In this document: positions 32,361 through 45,636 of the stretch, piece by piece
Layout: each line of letters starts with the position of its first letter
How positions within the stretch are numbered: the first letter of the stretch is position 1
From: Leuconostoc pseudomesenteroides KCTC 3652
GTDB taxonomy: Bacteria > Bacillota > Bacilli > Lactobacillales > Lactobacillaceae
Assembly: GCF_014634745.1 (NCBI RefSeq)
Contig: NZ_BMBP01000008.1
Span: 1 to 64,000 of the forward strand
Length of the DNA stretch: 64,000 nucleotides
Reading direction: 5' to 3'
Program-made: the position numbers and the translations under genes
The notes under the pieces: generated by a model
Databases searched by the model: none
Told to the model about the DNA's origin: nothing
The model's input: only the letters and a program-made list of their open reading frames with translations

Positions 32361-32398
32361 AAAGGTTTGAATTGCTTAACCATTCAAATCTTTTTTTT
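32361..32398 (+). terminator. Terminator after the GH3 gene
   Basis: AGGTTTGAAT pairs with ATTCAAATCT, followed by eight T's. The rest of the gap to 32630 is AT-rich and holds TTGACA at 32474-32479, a probable protease promoter element. Confidence 0.85.
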
Positions 32399-32629
32399 GA
32401 TACAAATGTAATTATTCATAATTGAGGGTGTGATTGAAATACCTTAGACAAAGATATAGCAAAAATTTAAAATTTGACAATATTTTTTAATTTAAATAAC
32501 TATTATAACGGTTCATATCAATGAAAAATTAAATTATACGTCATTAGGACGCCTTTTCTAATTGAAATTATTCTTTCTTTAATATAACATATACTTTATA
32601 TTTAATTTTCATTTAAGAAAGGGAGAGTA

Positions 32630-35600
32630 ATGGGAGTTGTAAGAAAGAAAACGACTTCGCTGTTTTTAGTGAGCACAATTTTAAGTTCGTTGGTTATTAA
32701 TCCACAATCCATCACTGTTTTTGGTGATGTGACGAAAGGATTGACTGATACAGTTTCAAAGGCCAAACTTAAAAAGACACTAGACAGCGCAGCATCGGAA
32801 GCAAAAAAGAATCAGAAAACGACTTTTGAGAAAAAAGTCAAAGCACAATTAAAAGCAAAAGGATTAACAGTTCCTAGTTCCTCATCAGAATTGCAGAACA
32901 AAACTGTCACAGTAATCGTTGAACTGGATAAAAAAGCGGCAAGTCAGTCAACGGCATCACCAACAGGATCGACAAAGTCAATCAATCTGATTGATAAGGC
33001 CACGCAATCGACAATTGAGGCTCAGAAACCAGTTCGTGATCAAGTAGCAAAATTGACAGGCAATAAGCCCAAAAAGACCTTTGGCTATTTGCTTAATGGT
33101 TTTTCAATCAATGCTAAGGTGAGTGACATTAGTGCCATTCAAGCGATTAAAGGGGTTAAAGCAGTCACACCTGCTAATGTGTATGCCCCACAAGATCAAT
33201 CAGCAAATGAAATTGCTAACGTACCACAAGTTTGGTCAAAGTATAAGTTAAAAGGTGAGGGCACACTGATTGCCATAATCGATTCAGGCATTGACCCAAC
33301 GCACAAAGATTTGACGTTGGATAATAATAGTTCTGAAAAATTAACACAGTCTGAATCGAGTGCAGCAATCCAAAAGCTTGGATATGGTAAATGGTATTCC
33401 GACAAAGTGCCATTCGCTTATAATTATGCTGATGGGACTAGTGATACAGTCTACGATACTGGGGCCTCAGAAATGCACGGCATGCACGTAGCGGGTATTG
33501 CGGCGGCAAATGGTAAGGCAACCGCTGAAACTGGTTCTGATACCACTAAATATGTGGTCGGTGTTGCGCCAAACGCACAGTTGCTAGACATGAAGGTTTT
33601 CTCGAACAATGGTGGTGGTGCGTATAGTGATGACATTGTGTCGGCAATCGAGGATTCAGTTAAATTAGGGGCTAATGTTATCAACATGTCCTTAGGTTCA
33701 GTTGGTGGCAACCAGGATCAAGACGATCCAGAACAAGAAGCAGTTAATCAAGCAGCAAAAGAAGGCGTTGTACCAGTTATTTCAGCTGGAAACAATGGTT
33801 TGTCAACATCTGCTGATGCTACGAATAATCAATCAACTAGTTTGACAAATGATAATGGTACAGTCGGGTCGCCGGGTGTTGCGGCTGATGCAATTACGGT
33901 AGCGTCATCTGAAAATACAACAATGGTCTCACCATGGTTAGATTTGACGACAGCTGCTGGGGCGCAAATACTCAAAGATCCGCTTGTCACACAGCTTTCG
34001 GATAAAGCTGATCTAACTAAACTGAATGGCAAAGCTCTTTATTTGGCTAAAAACGGTAGTGACGGTTTACCTGGTGTTGGTAACGCTAAAGACTTTGATA
34101 GTGATGTCAAAGGCAAAGTTGCTGTTGTCATGCGAGGCAGTATTGCCTTCACTGAAAAGCAGGAAAATGCTTTAAATGCTGGGGCAGCTGGTTTAATTAT
34201 TATTAATAATAAACCTGATGAAACGGCGCTTAATTTTTCAATGAACACGTCAATTACGACAATGGCTATTTTATATGATGGTGGGCAATCACTGTTAGCC
34301 TACGTTAAGGACCACAGCAATCAAACTTATAATTTTGCAGTCAAAAATTTGACAACGCCAAATGCTAGCACTGGCAAAATGTCTACTTTCAGTTCTTATG
34401 GGCCAACGCCTGATTTGACATTAAAACCTGATGTTACTGCACCAGGAGGTAAAATCTGGTCAACTGCAAATAATAATAGTTACCAAGAAATGAGTGGCAC
34501 GTCAATGGCGTCGCCATTTACAGCCGGTGTATCGGCGTTGGTAACACAATCACTTGCAGGAAGTGTTGCAGCAAGTAATATTAATCAATATGTGAAAACT
34601 GATTTGATGAACACGGCTGTGCCGCTCTATGATAAGGACCATCCTGACGCGATTGTCTCGCCACGTCGTCAAGGTGCGGGATTAGTGCAAGTTGACAAAG
34701 CAGTCGATAACAAAGTATTTGCGACGACCACGTCCGGTGATGCGTCGATTTCGTTGAAAGAAATCACTAGTAACACACAGACTATGACGGTTCAATTAAC
34801 TAACAATGATAAAGATAAGGCCACCTATTCTTTCAACAACTACGGTGGTGTTTGGACAAATAGTGCTACTAGCCAGCAAAATGCTTATGATGACAAATTA
34901 AGTGGTGCTGCCATTAATTTGGCGTCGGCTACTAATCACAAAGGTGAAAGTGTTTTAGATGGCAATCAAAAAATTACTGTTGCAGCGAACGATACAGTGA
35001 CTGTTAAAGTAAAACTTACGTTGCCACAACAGGTAACAAACTCCTATGTGGAAGGCTATGTTGGCTTCCAAGCCGAAAATAATGGTGTGACGACAAGTGC
35101 TCAAAACTTAGTTGTGCCATATCTTGGTTATTACGGACAATGGAATAGTCAAAAAATATTTGATGATCCCATTTGGACGGGAAATTCTTACTATGGTACT
35201 TCTTATTTCATGGATGGTGAACAAAATATTTTAGGTTTGAACGCCAAAGGTGATAATATTACCCCAAGTAATATCGCATTTTCACCGAATTTTGATGACA
35301 GTCAAGATACAGCGACGCCTATTGTGAGTTTGTGGCGTAATGCAAAAAATCTGACTGCGCAAATTTATAAAAATGATCCGGATGATGATAAAAATGCAAA
35401 CCAAAAACCAATTAGAACTCTCTATATCGATCCTGAGGTAACTAAGACTTACTATGACGCATCTACCGGAAGCTATACCAGCTATACTGGAAATAGCTTG
35501 AGGTGGGATGGCACGGTTTGGAATGCTAAAACAGGTCAGTACGATACAGCAACAGATGGTCAGTACTATTATAAAATTTCCGCTGAATCTGAATCGGGAA

Positions 35601-38038
35601 GTACTGACAAACAGTCACAGACCTTGCCAATCAAGTTGGACACAGTTGCACCAACGATTGATTTTGATAAATCAAGTTTGTCGGTTGGCAGCGATGGCGC
35701 ATATCATCTGAAAGCGACTGTAAAGGATGAACTGAGTGGTATCGCTTCATTTGGCAAAGTTGTTGTCGCAATAAACGGTGTTAGTGCAACTTATGACCAA
35801 CCATTATCAGACAGTCATACATTGAAGCAAGCAATTGATGTGACTTTGAATGCTGATCAAGTTTCGGCGCTTCAGGCTGGCAAAAATAATATCCAAATTG
35901 GCGCTTATGACAACGCCGGAAACTTTGGAAATGCTGAAGAACTTGTACAAGCACCGGATAAAACAACTTATGGTCTCGTTCTTTATGATCTCAATGATAA
36001 CGAAGTCATTACAACTAATTCAGCCATCTATCACCGTCGTTATAACACGATAACCTTAATGGGATCATATCCTTCAAACTTTTACGTCAATGGTAAGCTG
36101 GTTGAGGTTGACCCACAGACTCAAGTGTTTGATATGACAGATAGCAAGAATGGTATCCCGTTGCCAGAAGATGGTAAATTTGTATTCAGTACGGATGAAG
36201 CAGGGAAAAATGTGATTCGAGTTGTTCAAACAAGAATTTCGGTAACTGAACCAGTCGTCCACTTAGATCATGCGAATGAAAACTTGTCAACCGACCAAAC
36301 AACCTTTAATATGAGTGGTACTCTAGACGATATAGATTCGCTAGACACTTTGGTAGTAGGTAACTTGTCTACCAATCAGATTACTAACATTACTAAGGAT
36401 GTTAAGAGTACTGGCGACAATAAGGGCTCATTTTCTGCCGATGTGCCACTACAGTTTGGTGACAATACACTCGTTGCACAAGCAGCGGATAAAGATGGCA
36501 ATGTTGATGACGTCGTTAAATTTACGGTGAATAGTTCAGCTGATGCACAATTCATTAGTGACCCAAGTTCTGTCATATCGTTTGATAATGACTTGAATTA
36601 TGGTTTGAACGTTGTGTCATCAACAACGAGTTCGTACGATAAAGATACACAGACGTTGACAATTAGTGGTCATTTGAAACACGCAGTTGACGATAACGGC
36701 TTGATGATAGGTGAAACTGCGGGTCCTAAGCGTACAGTAGTCAACTATGATCCGAAAACATTGACTTTTGAGACCAAGATAAAAGCAGCGCCAAATACAA
36801 AGGTATCTGTACCTGTTCAGGTGAAATATCAAGGACAAAACATTGTCGATAATAGTCTGCAATTCTATATTGATACAACATTACCTGATTTGAGTTTGTT
36901 TAATGAAAGCTCGTTACAACGCCTTTCAGATGGCTCATATCAAATCAAAACTAATCAGTCGCCATATCAGTTAAGTGGTAGTGCGAATGATAATTATGAT
37001 GGTTACGCAATTAACATCAATGGCGATATGATTGAAAATCAAAAGTTTTCATTTATTTTTAGTAAAGGTAACAACGGGCAGATGAGTCAGTTTAATGTAC
37101 CGTTAGATTTGACGACTGGTGACAATATCGCTGATATTACGGTTAGTGATGCTGTTGGTAATCAAACCAGTAAAAAGGTCAATGTTCGCTATTATAAAGG
37201 AACATTAGACCAGCCGATTATTAGTGCAAGCACAACAGCGCCAACAAACAAGTCGGTATCATTGACAGCTGAAGCGGCAAAGTTACCAACAGATGCCCCA
37301 AGCGATGATAGTATTCATACAGAATATAGTCTCGATCAGGGTAAATCTTGGATAGAATACAACGATCATGTTGTCATTGGTGCAAATACTAAGGTTGAAT
37401 TTAAAGCTGTGGACGATTATGGGAATGAATCAGCAGTTGTTACAACATCTGTAACCAACATCGTACCTCAAATTGAATCCCAAGCTACTATTTCAACACA
37501 ATATGATGCTGCGCATAAGACAGCTATTGTGTCATTAGGAATGACGGATCAATTGCCTAATCCCGATGTTGCGGGCACGTCACTCCAATATAGCTTAGAC
37601 GAAGGCAAAACTTGGCAAGCCTATGAGAAGTCATTGACTATTGCTAAAAAACAAGTTGTTCAAGCAAGAACAATTGATAAGGCTGGTAATGTTGGTCGTG
37701 TTATGACGGTGACGTTGTTTGCTGATAAAGGCGCAAAGCCTTCCGGAGATCAAAAATCGTCGAGCAATGGTAATAGTTCTGGTTCTGGTTCAAACGGCAG
37801 CAGCGAGAGTCAAAGTGGCAACGTATCTGGTAATCGTAAGACTGGTTCTGATTTGACACCGTTCAATTCGTCAAGTTCAGCATCCGCAACCGCACTAACG
37901 GCTAAAAAAGCCAATAATGTTGGTAAGGCTGCTTTACCAGACACAGCTGGATTGATTACTTTGTCTGTGGTGGTTGCAGGTATGGTTGTTTCGTTAATTT
38001 TTATGACAATAGTGACCATTAAACGTAAACATGATTAA
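32630..38038 (+). CDS. Cell-wall-anchored S8 serine protease (lactocepin-like)
   Basis: 1802 residues. Signal peptide (about 1-31), inhibitor-like propeptide (about 50-190), subtilase catalytic domain with Asp218 (IIDSGID), His283 (MHGMHVAG) and Ser625 (SGTSMASP), a PA domain inserted before the Ser, an Fn3-like domain (about 700-830), then Ig-like repeats (DTVAPTIDFD, DTTLPDLSLF). A Ser/Gly linker precedes LPDTA (1769-1773), a hydrophobic helix and KRKHD. The sorting signal has Ala where LPxTG has Gly. It would degrade proteins outside the cell for peptide supply or modify surface proteins. GGGAGAG precedes ATG. Confidence 0.93.
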   Translation: MGVVRKKTTSLFLVSTILSSLVINPQSITVFGDVTKGLTDTVSKAKLKKTLDSAASEAKKNQKTTFEKKVKAQLKAKGLTVPSSSSELQNKTVTVIVELDKKAASQSTASPTGSTKSINLIDKATQSTIEAQKPVRDQVAKLTGNKPKKTFGYLLNGFSINAKVSDISAIQAIKGVKAVTPANVYAPQDQSANEIANVPQVWSKYKLKGEGTLIAIIDSGIDPTHKDLTLDNNSSEKLTQSESSAAIQKLGYGKWYSDKVPFAYNYADGTSDTVYDTGASEMHGMHVAGIAAANGKATAETGSDTTKYVVGVAPNAQLLDMKVFSNNGGGAYSDDIVSAIEDSVKLGANVINMSLGSVGGNQDQDDPEQEAVNQAAKEGVVPVISAGNNGLSTSADATNNQSTSLTNDNGTVGSPGVAADAITVASSENTTMVSPWLDLTTAAGAQILKDPLVTQLSDKADLTKLNGKALYLAKNGSDGLPGVGNAKDFDSDVKGKVAVVMRGSIAFTEKQENALNAGAAGLIIINNKPDETALNFSMNTSITTMAILYDGGQSLLAYVKDHSNQTYNFAVKNLTTPNASTGKMSTFSSYGPTPDLTLKPDVTAPGGKIWSTANNNSYQEMSGTSMASPFTAGVSALVTQSLAGSVAASNINQYVKTDLMNTAVPLYDKDHPDAIVSPRRQGAGLVQVDKAVDNKVFATTTSGDASISLKEITSNTQTMTVQLTNNDKDKATYSFNNYGGVWTNSATSQQNAYDDKLSGAAINLASATNHKGESVLDGNQKITVAANDTVTVKVKLTLPQQVTNSYVEGYVGFQAENNGVTTSAQNLVVPYLGYYGQWNSQKIFDDPIWTGNSYYGTSYFMDGEQNILGLNAKGDNITPSNIAFSPNFDDSQDTATPIVSLWRNAKNLTAQIYKNDPDDDKNANQKPIRTLYIDPEVTKTYYDASTGSYTSYTGNSLRWDGTVWNAKTGQYDTATDGQYYYKISAESESGSTDKQSQTLPIKLDTVAPTIDFDKSSLSVGSDGAYHLKATVKDELSGIASFGKVVVAINGVSATYDQPLSDSHTLKQAIDVTLNADQVSALQAGKNNIQIGAYDNAGNFGNAEELVQAPDKTTYGLVLYDLNDNEVITTNSAIYHRRYNTITLMGSYPSNFYVNGKLVEVDPQTQVFDMTDSKNGIPLPEDGKFVFSTDEAGKNVIRVVQTRISVTEPVVHLDHANENLSTDQTTFNMSGTLDDIDSLDTLVVGNLSTNQITNITKDVKSTGDNKGSFSADVPLQFGDNTLVAQAADKDGNVDDVVKFTVNSSADAQFISDPSSVISFDNDLNYGLNVVSSTTSSYDKDTQTLTISGHLKHAVDDNGLMIGETAGPKRTVVNYDPKTLTFETKIKAAPNTKVSVPVQVKYQGQNIVDNSLQFYIDTTLPDLSLFNESSLQRLSDGSYQIKTNQSPYQLSGSANDNYDGYAININGDMIENQKFSFIFSKGNNGQMSQFNVPLDLTTGDNIADITVSDAVGNQTSKKVNVRYYKGTLDQPIISASTTAPTNKSVSLTAEAAKLPTDAPSDDSIHTEYSLDQGKSWIEYNDHVVIGANTKVEFKAVDDYGNESAVVTTSVTNIVPQIESQATISTQYDAAHKTAIVSLGMTDQLPNPDVAGTSLQYSLDEGKTWQAYEKSLTIAKKQVVQARTIDKAGNVGRVMTVTLFADKGAKPSGDQKSSSNGNSSGSGSNGSSESQSGNVSGNRKTGSDLTPFNSSSSASATALTAKKANNVGKAALPDTAGLITLSVVVAGMVVSLIFMTIVTIKRKHD

Positions 38039-38080
38039 GATCTGCAAAGTTTAATAATTGACTGAAATCATCAAAAATAT

Positions 38081-38137
38081 AAAAAGCATCTAAACGGATG
38101 TCGCTGGCAAACAGTTACTCCGGTTAGGTGCTTTTTT
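38081..38137 (+). terminator. Terminator after the protease gene
   Basis: AAAGCATCTAAACGG pairs with CCGGTTAGGTGCTTT with a few mismatches, followed by T's. Confidence 0.75.
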
Positions 38138-38175
38138 GGGAGTTCAAAATTGTCTCAACACTGTTTTAAAAGAAA

Positions 38176-38189
38176 AGAAAGCGTTTACA
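38176..38189 (+). promoter_or_regulatory. cre site of the beta-glucoside PTS operon
   Basis: AGAAAGCGTTTACA, one mismatch to the cre consensus, about 120 bases before the first gene. Confidence 0.7.
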
Positions 38190-38308
38190 TTTTTAATTAC
38201 TGATGTTATAATTAAGTCATTCGAATGAGTTAACTTACTGGGGGATATGGTGATGACAATTTTTAATGTCGACGAATAGCTAAAGTATTTTTCGAAAGGA
38301 GATTGACT

Positions 38309-38800
38309 GTGAAAGATAAGTCAGAAATGATGGATCGTGGGCGAAAAAATCTAAGCATCAAAAGCATGGCTTTCAATCGCTTTTTAATTTTTCGATATGT
38401 GACAGCAGGTTTCTTTTTCACCAATATGTACTGGATGTTCTTATTGTTTGGTAGAACAGGATTTTACTGGTTACTGCCTGCAGCGTTGCTATTGATAAAT
38501 ATTGCGGTTGCTGTGGAACAGACGGGTAAATATTGGCGACCTAATCATAAATTGACCCTAACCATTGCGGGATATTGGGTTCAATTGGCAAGTAATATGG
38601 CACTAGTGATAGTGATGTTATTTGGATTTAACCATACATTTTGGCCATTTATCAATGATCAAAGCCAATCAGTTATTTTAATTATTTTACTGGTTGGTAT
38701 GGGCTTATGTCTGTTATTGGAATGGCGGGCACGTTTAATTTCACAAGACCAAGATAAGTATTTTAAGCTACTTCAAGACTTTAAAGTAAGTTTGCAATGA
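38309..38800 (+). CDS. Small membrane protein of the beta-glucoside PTS operon
   Basis: 163 residues starting at GTG 38309, chosen because AAAGGAG lies 7 bases upstream; TTG 38303 is too close to it. Four hydrophobic segments (about 28-46, 50-66, 85-105, 120-140) between basic ends. Proteins of this type are found beside EIIC genes in lactic acid bacteria, but I know no assigned function. It is the first gene of an operon with EIIC and a GH1 enzyme, 24 bases before EIIC. Confidence 0.7.
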   Translation: MKDKSEMMDRGRKNLSIKSMAFNRFLIFRYVTAGFFFTNMYWMFLLFGRTGFYWLLPAALLLINIAVAVEQTGKYWRPNHKLTLTIAGYWVQLASNMALVIVMLFGFNHTFWPFINDQSQSVILIILLVGMGLCLLLEWRARLISQDQDKYFKLLQDFKVSLQ

Positions 38801-38824
38801 GTTTAATAGAAAAGAGAGTGAATC

Positions 38825-41627
<2,803 letters not shown>

Positions 41628-41634
41628 GTTGAGC

Positions 41635-41680
41635 AAAGACTTGTTGTGGCGACCTCTCCGAACAATAAGTCTTTTGTTTT
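41635..41680 (+). terminator. Terminator after the GH1 gene
   Basis: AAAGACTTGTT with AACAATAAGTCTTT, followed by T's. Confidence 0.75.
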
Positions 41681-41745
41681 ACGCTAAATTCAGGCATAAT
41701 GGATGATAGTGCGTCAGAAAATACGAAATCTGGAAGGAAAATTTT

Positions 41746-42480
41746 ATGGCAAAGGGAGAGCGTTCTGTTGCAACAGACACATTAGTCAAAAAAATAATGG
41801 ATGACATCCAACAGTTACCGACCGGTTCCGGCACAATGCAATTGCCTCCAGAGCCTGAATTAATGGCAACCTATCAAGTCACAAGGTATACACTAAGACA
41901 AGCGCTGAAAAAGCTAAGCCAAATGGGTTATACTTTCCAAGCGCATGGTATTGGTACATTTGTGAGACCACGAATGAACAATCATGCCATTTCGTTACAA
42001 AATCCTGTCGGTATGACTGATGAAATGGCGCGTCAAGGGCGTCATTTAACAACTAAGCATGCCACGATACAGGCCACGACAGTTGCAGAAGCCGCTTTTC
42101 TACCCATCGGCACTCAATTAGATTCGAACATCCCGCTGTGGAGTGTGCGACGATTTAGATATGCTGACGATAAGCCATTTATTTTTGAGCAGTCTTATTA
42201 TTTGCGAAACATTGTTCATCAAATTCCAGAAACAGCGCTTTACGGCTCATTATTTAATTTTGTAGAAGAAAATGATGCTTTAAAAGTCGGCTTTCAAGAT
42301 ACTATTATTGAAGCTGGATCAATGAGTCAAGAAATGGCAGCTTTTTTTGATAGGCCTGAGCAAAGCCCCACATTGAGTGTGCGAGATGATTCTTATTTGA
42401 GTTCTGGACAACTTTTTGCCTTTTCAAAGTTAGGGTATGATGCTCGAGACACTAAATTATTTTTATTTAAAAAGATTTAA
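41746..42480 (+). CDS. GntR/HutC-family regulator of the beta-glucoside PTS operon
   Basis: 244 residues. An N-terminal winged helix (LPPEPELMATYQVTRYTLRQALKKLSQMGYTFQAHGIGTFV) and a C-terminal UTRA ligand domain (about 85-240). GGAAGG precedes ATG. It is downstream of EIIC and GH1 and probably represses them until the sugar phosphate binds, as BglR- or TreR-type proteins do. The ligand is not proven. Confidence 0.87.
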   Translation: MAKGERSVATDTLVKKIMDDIQQLPTGSGTMQLPPEPELMATYQVTRYTLRQALKKLSQMGYTFQAHGIGTFVRPRMNNHAISLQNPVGMTDEMARQGRHLTTKHATIQATTVAEAAFLPIGTQLDSNIPLWSVRRFRYADDKPFIFEQSYYLRNIVHQIPETALYGSLFNFVEENDALKVGFQDTIIEAGSMSQEMAAFFDRPEQSPTLSVRDDSYLSSGQLFAFSKLGYDARDTKLFLFKKI

Positions 42481-42487
42481 TGAATAC

Positions 42488-42531
42488 AAAAAATGCTATG
42501 CGCAAACCATGATTTGCGCATAGCATTTTTT
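42488..42531. terminator. Bidirectional terminator between the GntR and LacI genes
   Basis: A perfect stem of about 18 bp (AAATGCTATGCGCAAA with its complement) with A and T runs at both ends. Confidence 0.92.
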
Positions 42532-42541
42532 GCTGGAATAA

Positions 42542-43513
42542 TCAATAAAAATTTTGTGTTGATTCACGTTCAACTAACTGTCCATCAAACACAAGACGTT
42601 GCTTTTCTGAAGGGTTATTTTCACGAACATTTTTCAACAGATTATACATTAGCTTACCTGTTTCATAGAAGTCATATTCAAAGCTAGTGAGATGAGGGGT
42701 GACAGTTGTACTTAAATCAGATTTTCCAAATCCAATATATTTGGCTGATTGATGAGTGGCAATACCAGCTTGTAATGCACCAATTGTCATTCGATCAGTG
42801 GCACCAATCACCAAATCAAACGTATTCTCAGACATGACACGTAATGCATCATTTCTAGCCTCGTCAATGTTAAATTTGGTATGAATAGTGGTGACGTCGT
42901 AGTCTGCTAAAGCATGATAAACCCCAGTAAAACGCTCATGGCCAATGGACCAATCTTGTTGTTCAGGTATTGTCAGCAATAATACTTTTTTGGGGGTTAA
43001 AGACATGGCATACTGCCCAACTATGTCACCGGCTTGACGGTCATTCATTAAGACGCGATGAAAATCACCTTCATCTTGACCCTGAATGACGACTGGTACA
43101 TCAAAAGCTTTCAGTGCGTCACGAATGTCATCAGTGATATTAGCGGTTAAAATGATTAGACCACTGACATGCTGGTTACGCAACTTTTCTATCGCCGCTA
43201 ACTCGCGCGCGACCGATTGATAAGTGTTGACAATTAAAAAAGTGTCCTCATCATTGGCAGCATCCAAACCACGCAACATTTCCACCTGTGCTGTTGAATC
43301 TAAACGGGGGACAATGACCCCGACAGTGTGGTTAATTTTTAATTTCAAATTTTGCGCCAAAGCATTAGGCTGGTAATTATAATCTGAAACAATTGTGTCG
43401 ATTTTGCGACGTGTTTTTTCACTTACAGAGCCACCATTTAAGTAACGTGAAACGGTGCTTTTTGCGACGTTAGCCATTCTGGCAATGTCTGCAATTGTAA
43501 TCTTTTTTTCCAT
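42542..43513 (-). CDS. scrR: LacI-family repressor of the sucrose PTS operon (ScrR)
   Basis: 323 residues. HTH ITIADIARMANVAKSTVSRYLN and a sugar-binding domain (VGVIVPRLDSTAQVEMLRGLD; YIGFGKSDLSTTVTPHLTS), the form seen in SacR/ScrR repressors. It is divergent from scrA, and the shared gap holds TGGAAACGGTTCCA, a likely operator. The inducer is probably sucrose 6-phosphate or fructose, as for ScrR of streptococci. Confidence 0.87.
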   Translation of the reverse strand: MEKKITIADIARMANVAKSTVSRYLNGGSVSEKTRRKIDTIVSDYNYQPNALAQNLKLKINHTVGVIVPRLDSTAQVEMLRGLDAANDEDTFLIVNTYQSVARELAAIEKLRNQHVSGLIILTANITDDIRDALKAFDVPVVIQGQDEGDFHRVLMNDRQAGDIVGQYAMSLTPKKVLLLTIPEQQDWSIGHERFTGVYHALADYDVTTIHTKFNIDEARNDALRVMSENTFDLVIGATDRMTIGALQAGIATHQSAKYIGFGKSDLSTTVTPHLTSFEYDFYETGKLMYNLLKNVRENNPSEKQRLVFDGQLVERESTQNFY

Positions 43514-43579
43514 AAGGTTATCGTACCATAAATACGCAAGACAATATTTCAGTTCTAAAAATTAATTTAAAAAAAAAGA

Positions 43580-43638
43580 TTGCATTAATCATTGAAAGCG
43601 GTTACAATGTAATTGTTAAGGAAATGGAAACGGTTCCA
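43580..43638 (+). promoter_or_regulatory. scrA promoter with cre and ScrR operator
   Basis: TTGCAT (43580-43585), 17 bp, TACAAT (43603-43608). The cre TGAAAGCGGTTACA (43593-43606) overlaps the spacer and -10. TGGAAACGGTTCCA (43625-43638) lies downstream. Confidence 0.85.
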
Positions 43639-43673
43639 AATATCTCATCAGTATTTGAAAAAAGGAGTAGAAT

Positions 43674-45620
43674 ATGGATTATAGGAAAGTGGCTGAGCGT
43701 GTTGCGCAAGCAGTCAAGAAGGACAATATCGTAGCCGCAGCACATTGTGCGACGAGACTACGTTTGGTAGTGAAGGATGTTAAAAATATTGACCAAGCTG
43801 CTTTGGATAATGATCCAGATTTAAAAGGAACATTTAATGCCAATGGTCAATATCAAATCATTGTTGGTCCAGGAGATGTTAATGGTGTTTATGATGAATT
43901 TGTTAAATTAACTGGTGTTAAGCAGGCTTCAACTGACGATCTCAAAAAAATAGCTGTGGCTTCTGGTAAAAAGAATCCTTTAATGGATTTGGTTAAGGTC
44001 TTATCTGATATTTTCGTGCCATTGATTCCAGCGTTGGTGGCTGGTGGTTTATTGATGGCCTTGAACAACATTTTAACGCAGCCCAATATGTTTGGCCCAA
44101 AATCATTGGTAGGCATGTATCCCAGCATTACGGGAGTGTCTGAGATGGTCAACTTGATGGCTTCAGCGCCATTTGCATTTTTACCAATTTTGATTGGTAT
44201 CACAGCGACACGCCGATTTGGTGGTAATGAAATTCTTGGTGCCGCTGCCGGCATGATGTTGGTGATGCCAAGTCTGGTTAATGGTTATAATGTTGCTGAA
44301 GCAGTTGCGACAGGAAAAATGCCAACTTGGGATTTGTTTGGTTTATCCGTCGCACAGGCAGGTTATCAAGGACAAGTGTTGCCAGTGATTGGTGTTGCTT
44401 TCATTCTGGCTACATTGGAAAAGTTTTTCCATAAGCACTTGAAAGGCGCAATTGATTTTACATTCACGCCAATGTTAGCCTTAATTATTACAGGATTTAT
44501 CACTTTTATTGTGCTTGGTCCAGTTTTACGGACAGTATCTAACGGTATTACAGACGGGTTGACGTGGTTAGTGACAACATTTGGCTTTATTGGCTATGGT
44601 GTCTTTGGTTCATTCTACTCAGCTATCGTGATTACAGGACTTCATCAGAGTTTCCCAGCAATTGAGACGCAGTTGTTGGCCAACGTTGCAAAAACGGGTG
44701 GCGACTTTATTTTCCCAATTGCTACTGTGGCAAACGTCGCGCAAGGCGCTGCTACATTTGCCATTTACTTCTTGAGTAAAGGAAATGAAAAAGTTCGTGC
44801 GTTGTCTTCATCAGCAGGTGCTTCGGCAATGCTTGGTATTACTGAACCTGCGATGTTTGGTGTCAATTTGAAGTATAAGTTCCCATTCTTTATTGCGTTA
44901 GGATCGTCAGGAATTGCGGCTTTGGTTATGGGATTATTCCACGTGATGTCATCATCACTTGGTCCTGCCGGCTTGATTGGTTTTATTGCTATTCCAGCTA
45001 ATAAATGGGTTGGTTTCTTCTTAGCAGTAGCAGTTGCTTTCATTGTCTCGTTTGTTGTGACATTAACGTATGGTAAGTCACACATGCCAAATCAAAATAA
45101 TGATGCATCACAAGCAACCACAGATGTTTCAGCTGATGCTTCAACTGTTGATGGTTTTGAAATTAGTGCCCCAGTTTCTGGTCAATTAGTTGATTTGGCG
45201 ACTGTCAATGATCCTGTTTTTGCCGGTGGTATGATGGGTAAAGGTGCTGCGATTGAACCAGCTGATGGGACAATAGTCGCACCGGCAGATGGTACAATTA
45301 CTGTTGCTTATGCCACCAAACACGCCTATGGCTTAACCACAGCAGATGGGGTTGAAATTTTAATTCATATTGGTATCGATACCGTTAATTTAGATGGTAA
45401 AGGCTTTGAGAGCTTTGTCAAACAAGGACAAACTGTCTCGAAAGGTGATAAACTAGGAACGTTTGATGCAGCTATTATTAAAGACGCTGGCTATCCCGTA
45501 ACGACAATGGTCTTAGTGACAAACACAAATAATTTTGAGCAGGTAATCGTTGATGCACCATATGGAAATCAAGTGATTACGACAGATGATATTTTGACAA
45601 TCGTACCTAAGGCACAATAA
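43674..45620 (+). CDS. scrA: PTS sucrose-specific EIIBCA
   Basis: 648 residues with all three domains: EIIB at 1-90 with phospho-Cys25 in [10 protein letters not shown], a long EIIC membrane part (about 100-470; [36 protein letters not shown]), and EIIA at the C-terminus with phospho-His565 in [13 protein letters not shown]. It imports sucrose as sucrose 6-phosphate. AAAAAGGAG precedes ATG. It is followed 17 bases later by a sucrose-6-phosphate hydrolase, which supports sucrose over other beta-glucoside-type PTS sugars. Confidence 0.93.
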   Translation: MDYRKVAERVAQAVKKDNIVAAAHCATRLRLVVKDVKNIDQAALDNDPDLKGTFNANGQYQIIVGPGDVNGVYDEFVKLTGVKQASTDDLKKIAVASGKKNPLMDLVKVLSDIFVPLIPALVAGGLLMALNNILTQPNMFGPKSLVGMYPSITGVSEMVNLMASAPFAFLPILIGITATRRFGGNEILGAAAGMMLVMPSLVNGYNVAEAVATGKMPTWDLFGLSVAQAGYQGQVLPVIGVAFILATLEKFFHKHLKGAIDFTFTPMLALIITGFITFIVLGPVLRTVSNGITDGLTWLVTTFGFIGYGVFGSFYSAIVITGLHQSFPAIETQLLANVAKTGGDFIFPIATVANVAQGAATFAIYFLSKGNEKVRALSSSAGASAMLGITEPAMFGVNLKYKFPFFIALGSSGIAALVMGLFHVMSSSLGPAGLIGFIAIPANKWVGFFLAVAVAFIVSFVVTLTYGKSHMPNQNNDASQATTDVSADASTVDGFEISAPVSGQLVDLATVNDPVFAGGMMGKGAAIEPADGTIVAPADGTITVAYATKHAYGLTTADGVEILIHIGIDTVNLDGKGFESFVKQGQTVSKGDKLGTFDAAIIKDAGYPVTTMVLVTNTNNFEQVIVDAPYGNQVITTDDILTIVPKAQ

Positions 45621-45636
45621 CAAAAGGAAGGTTTCA

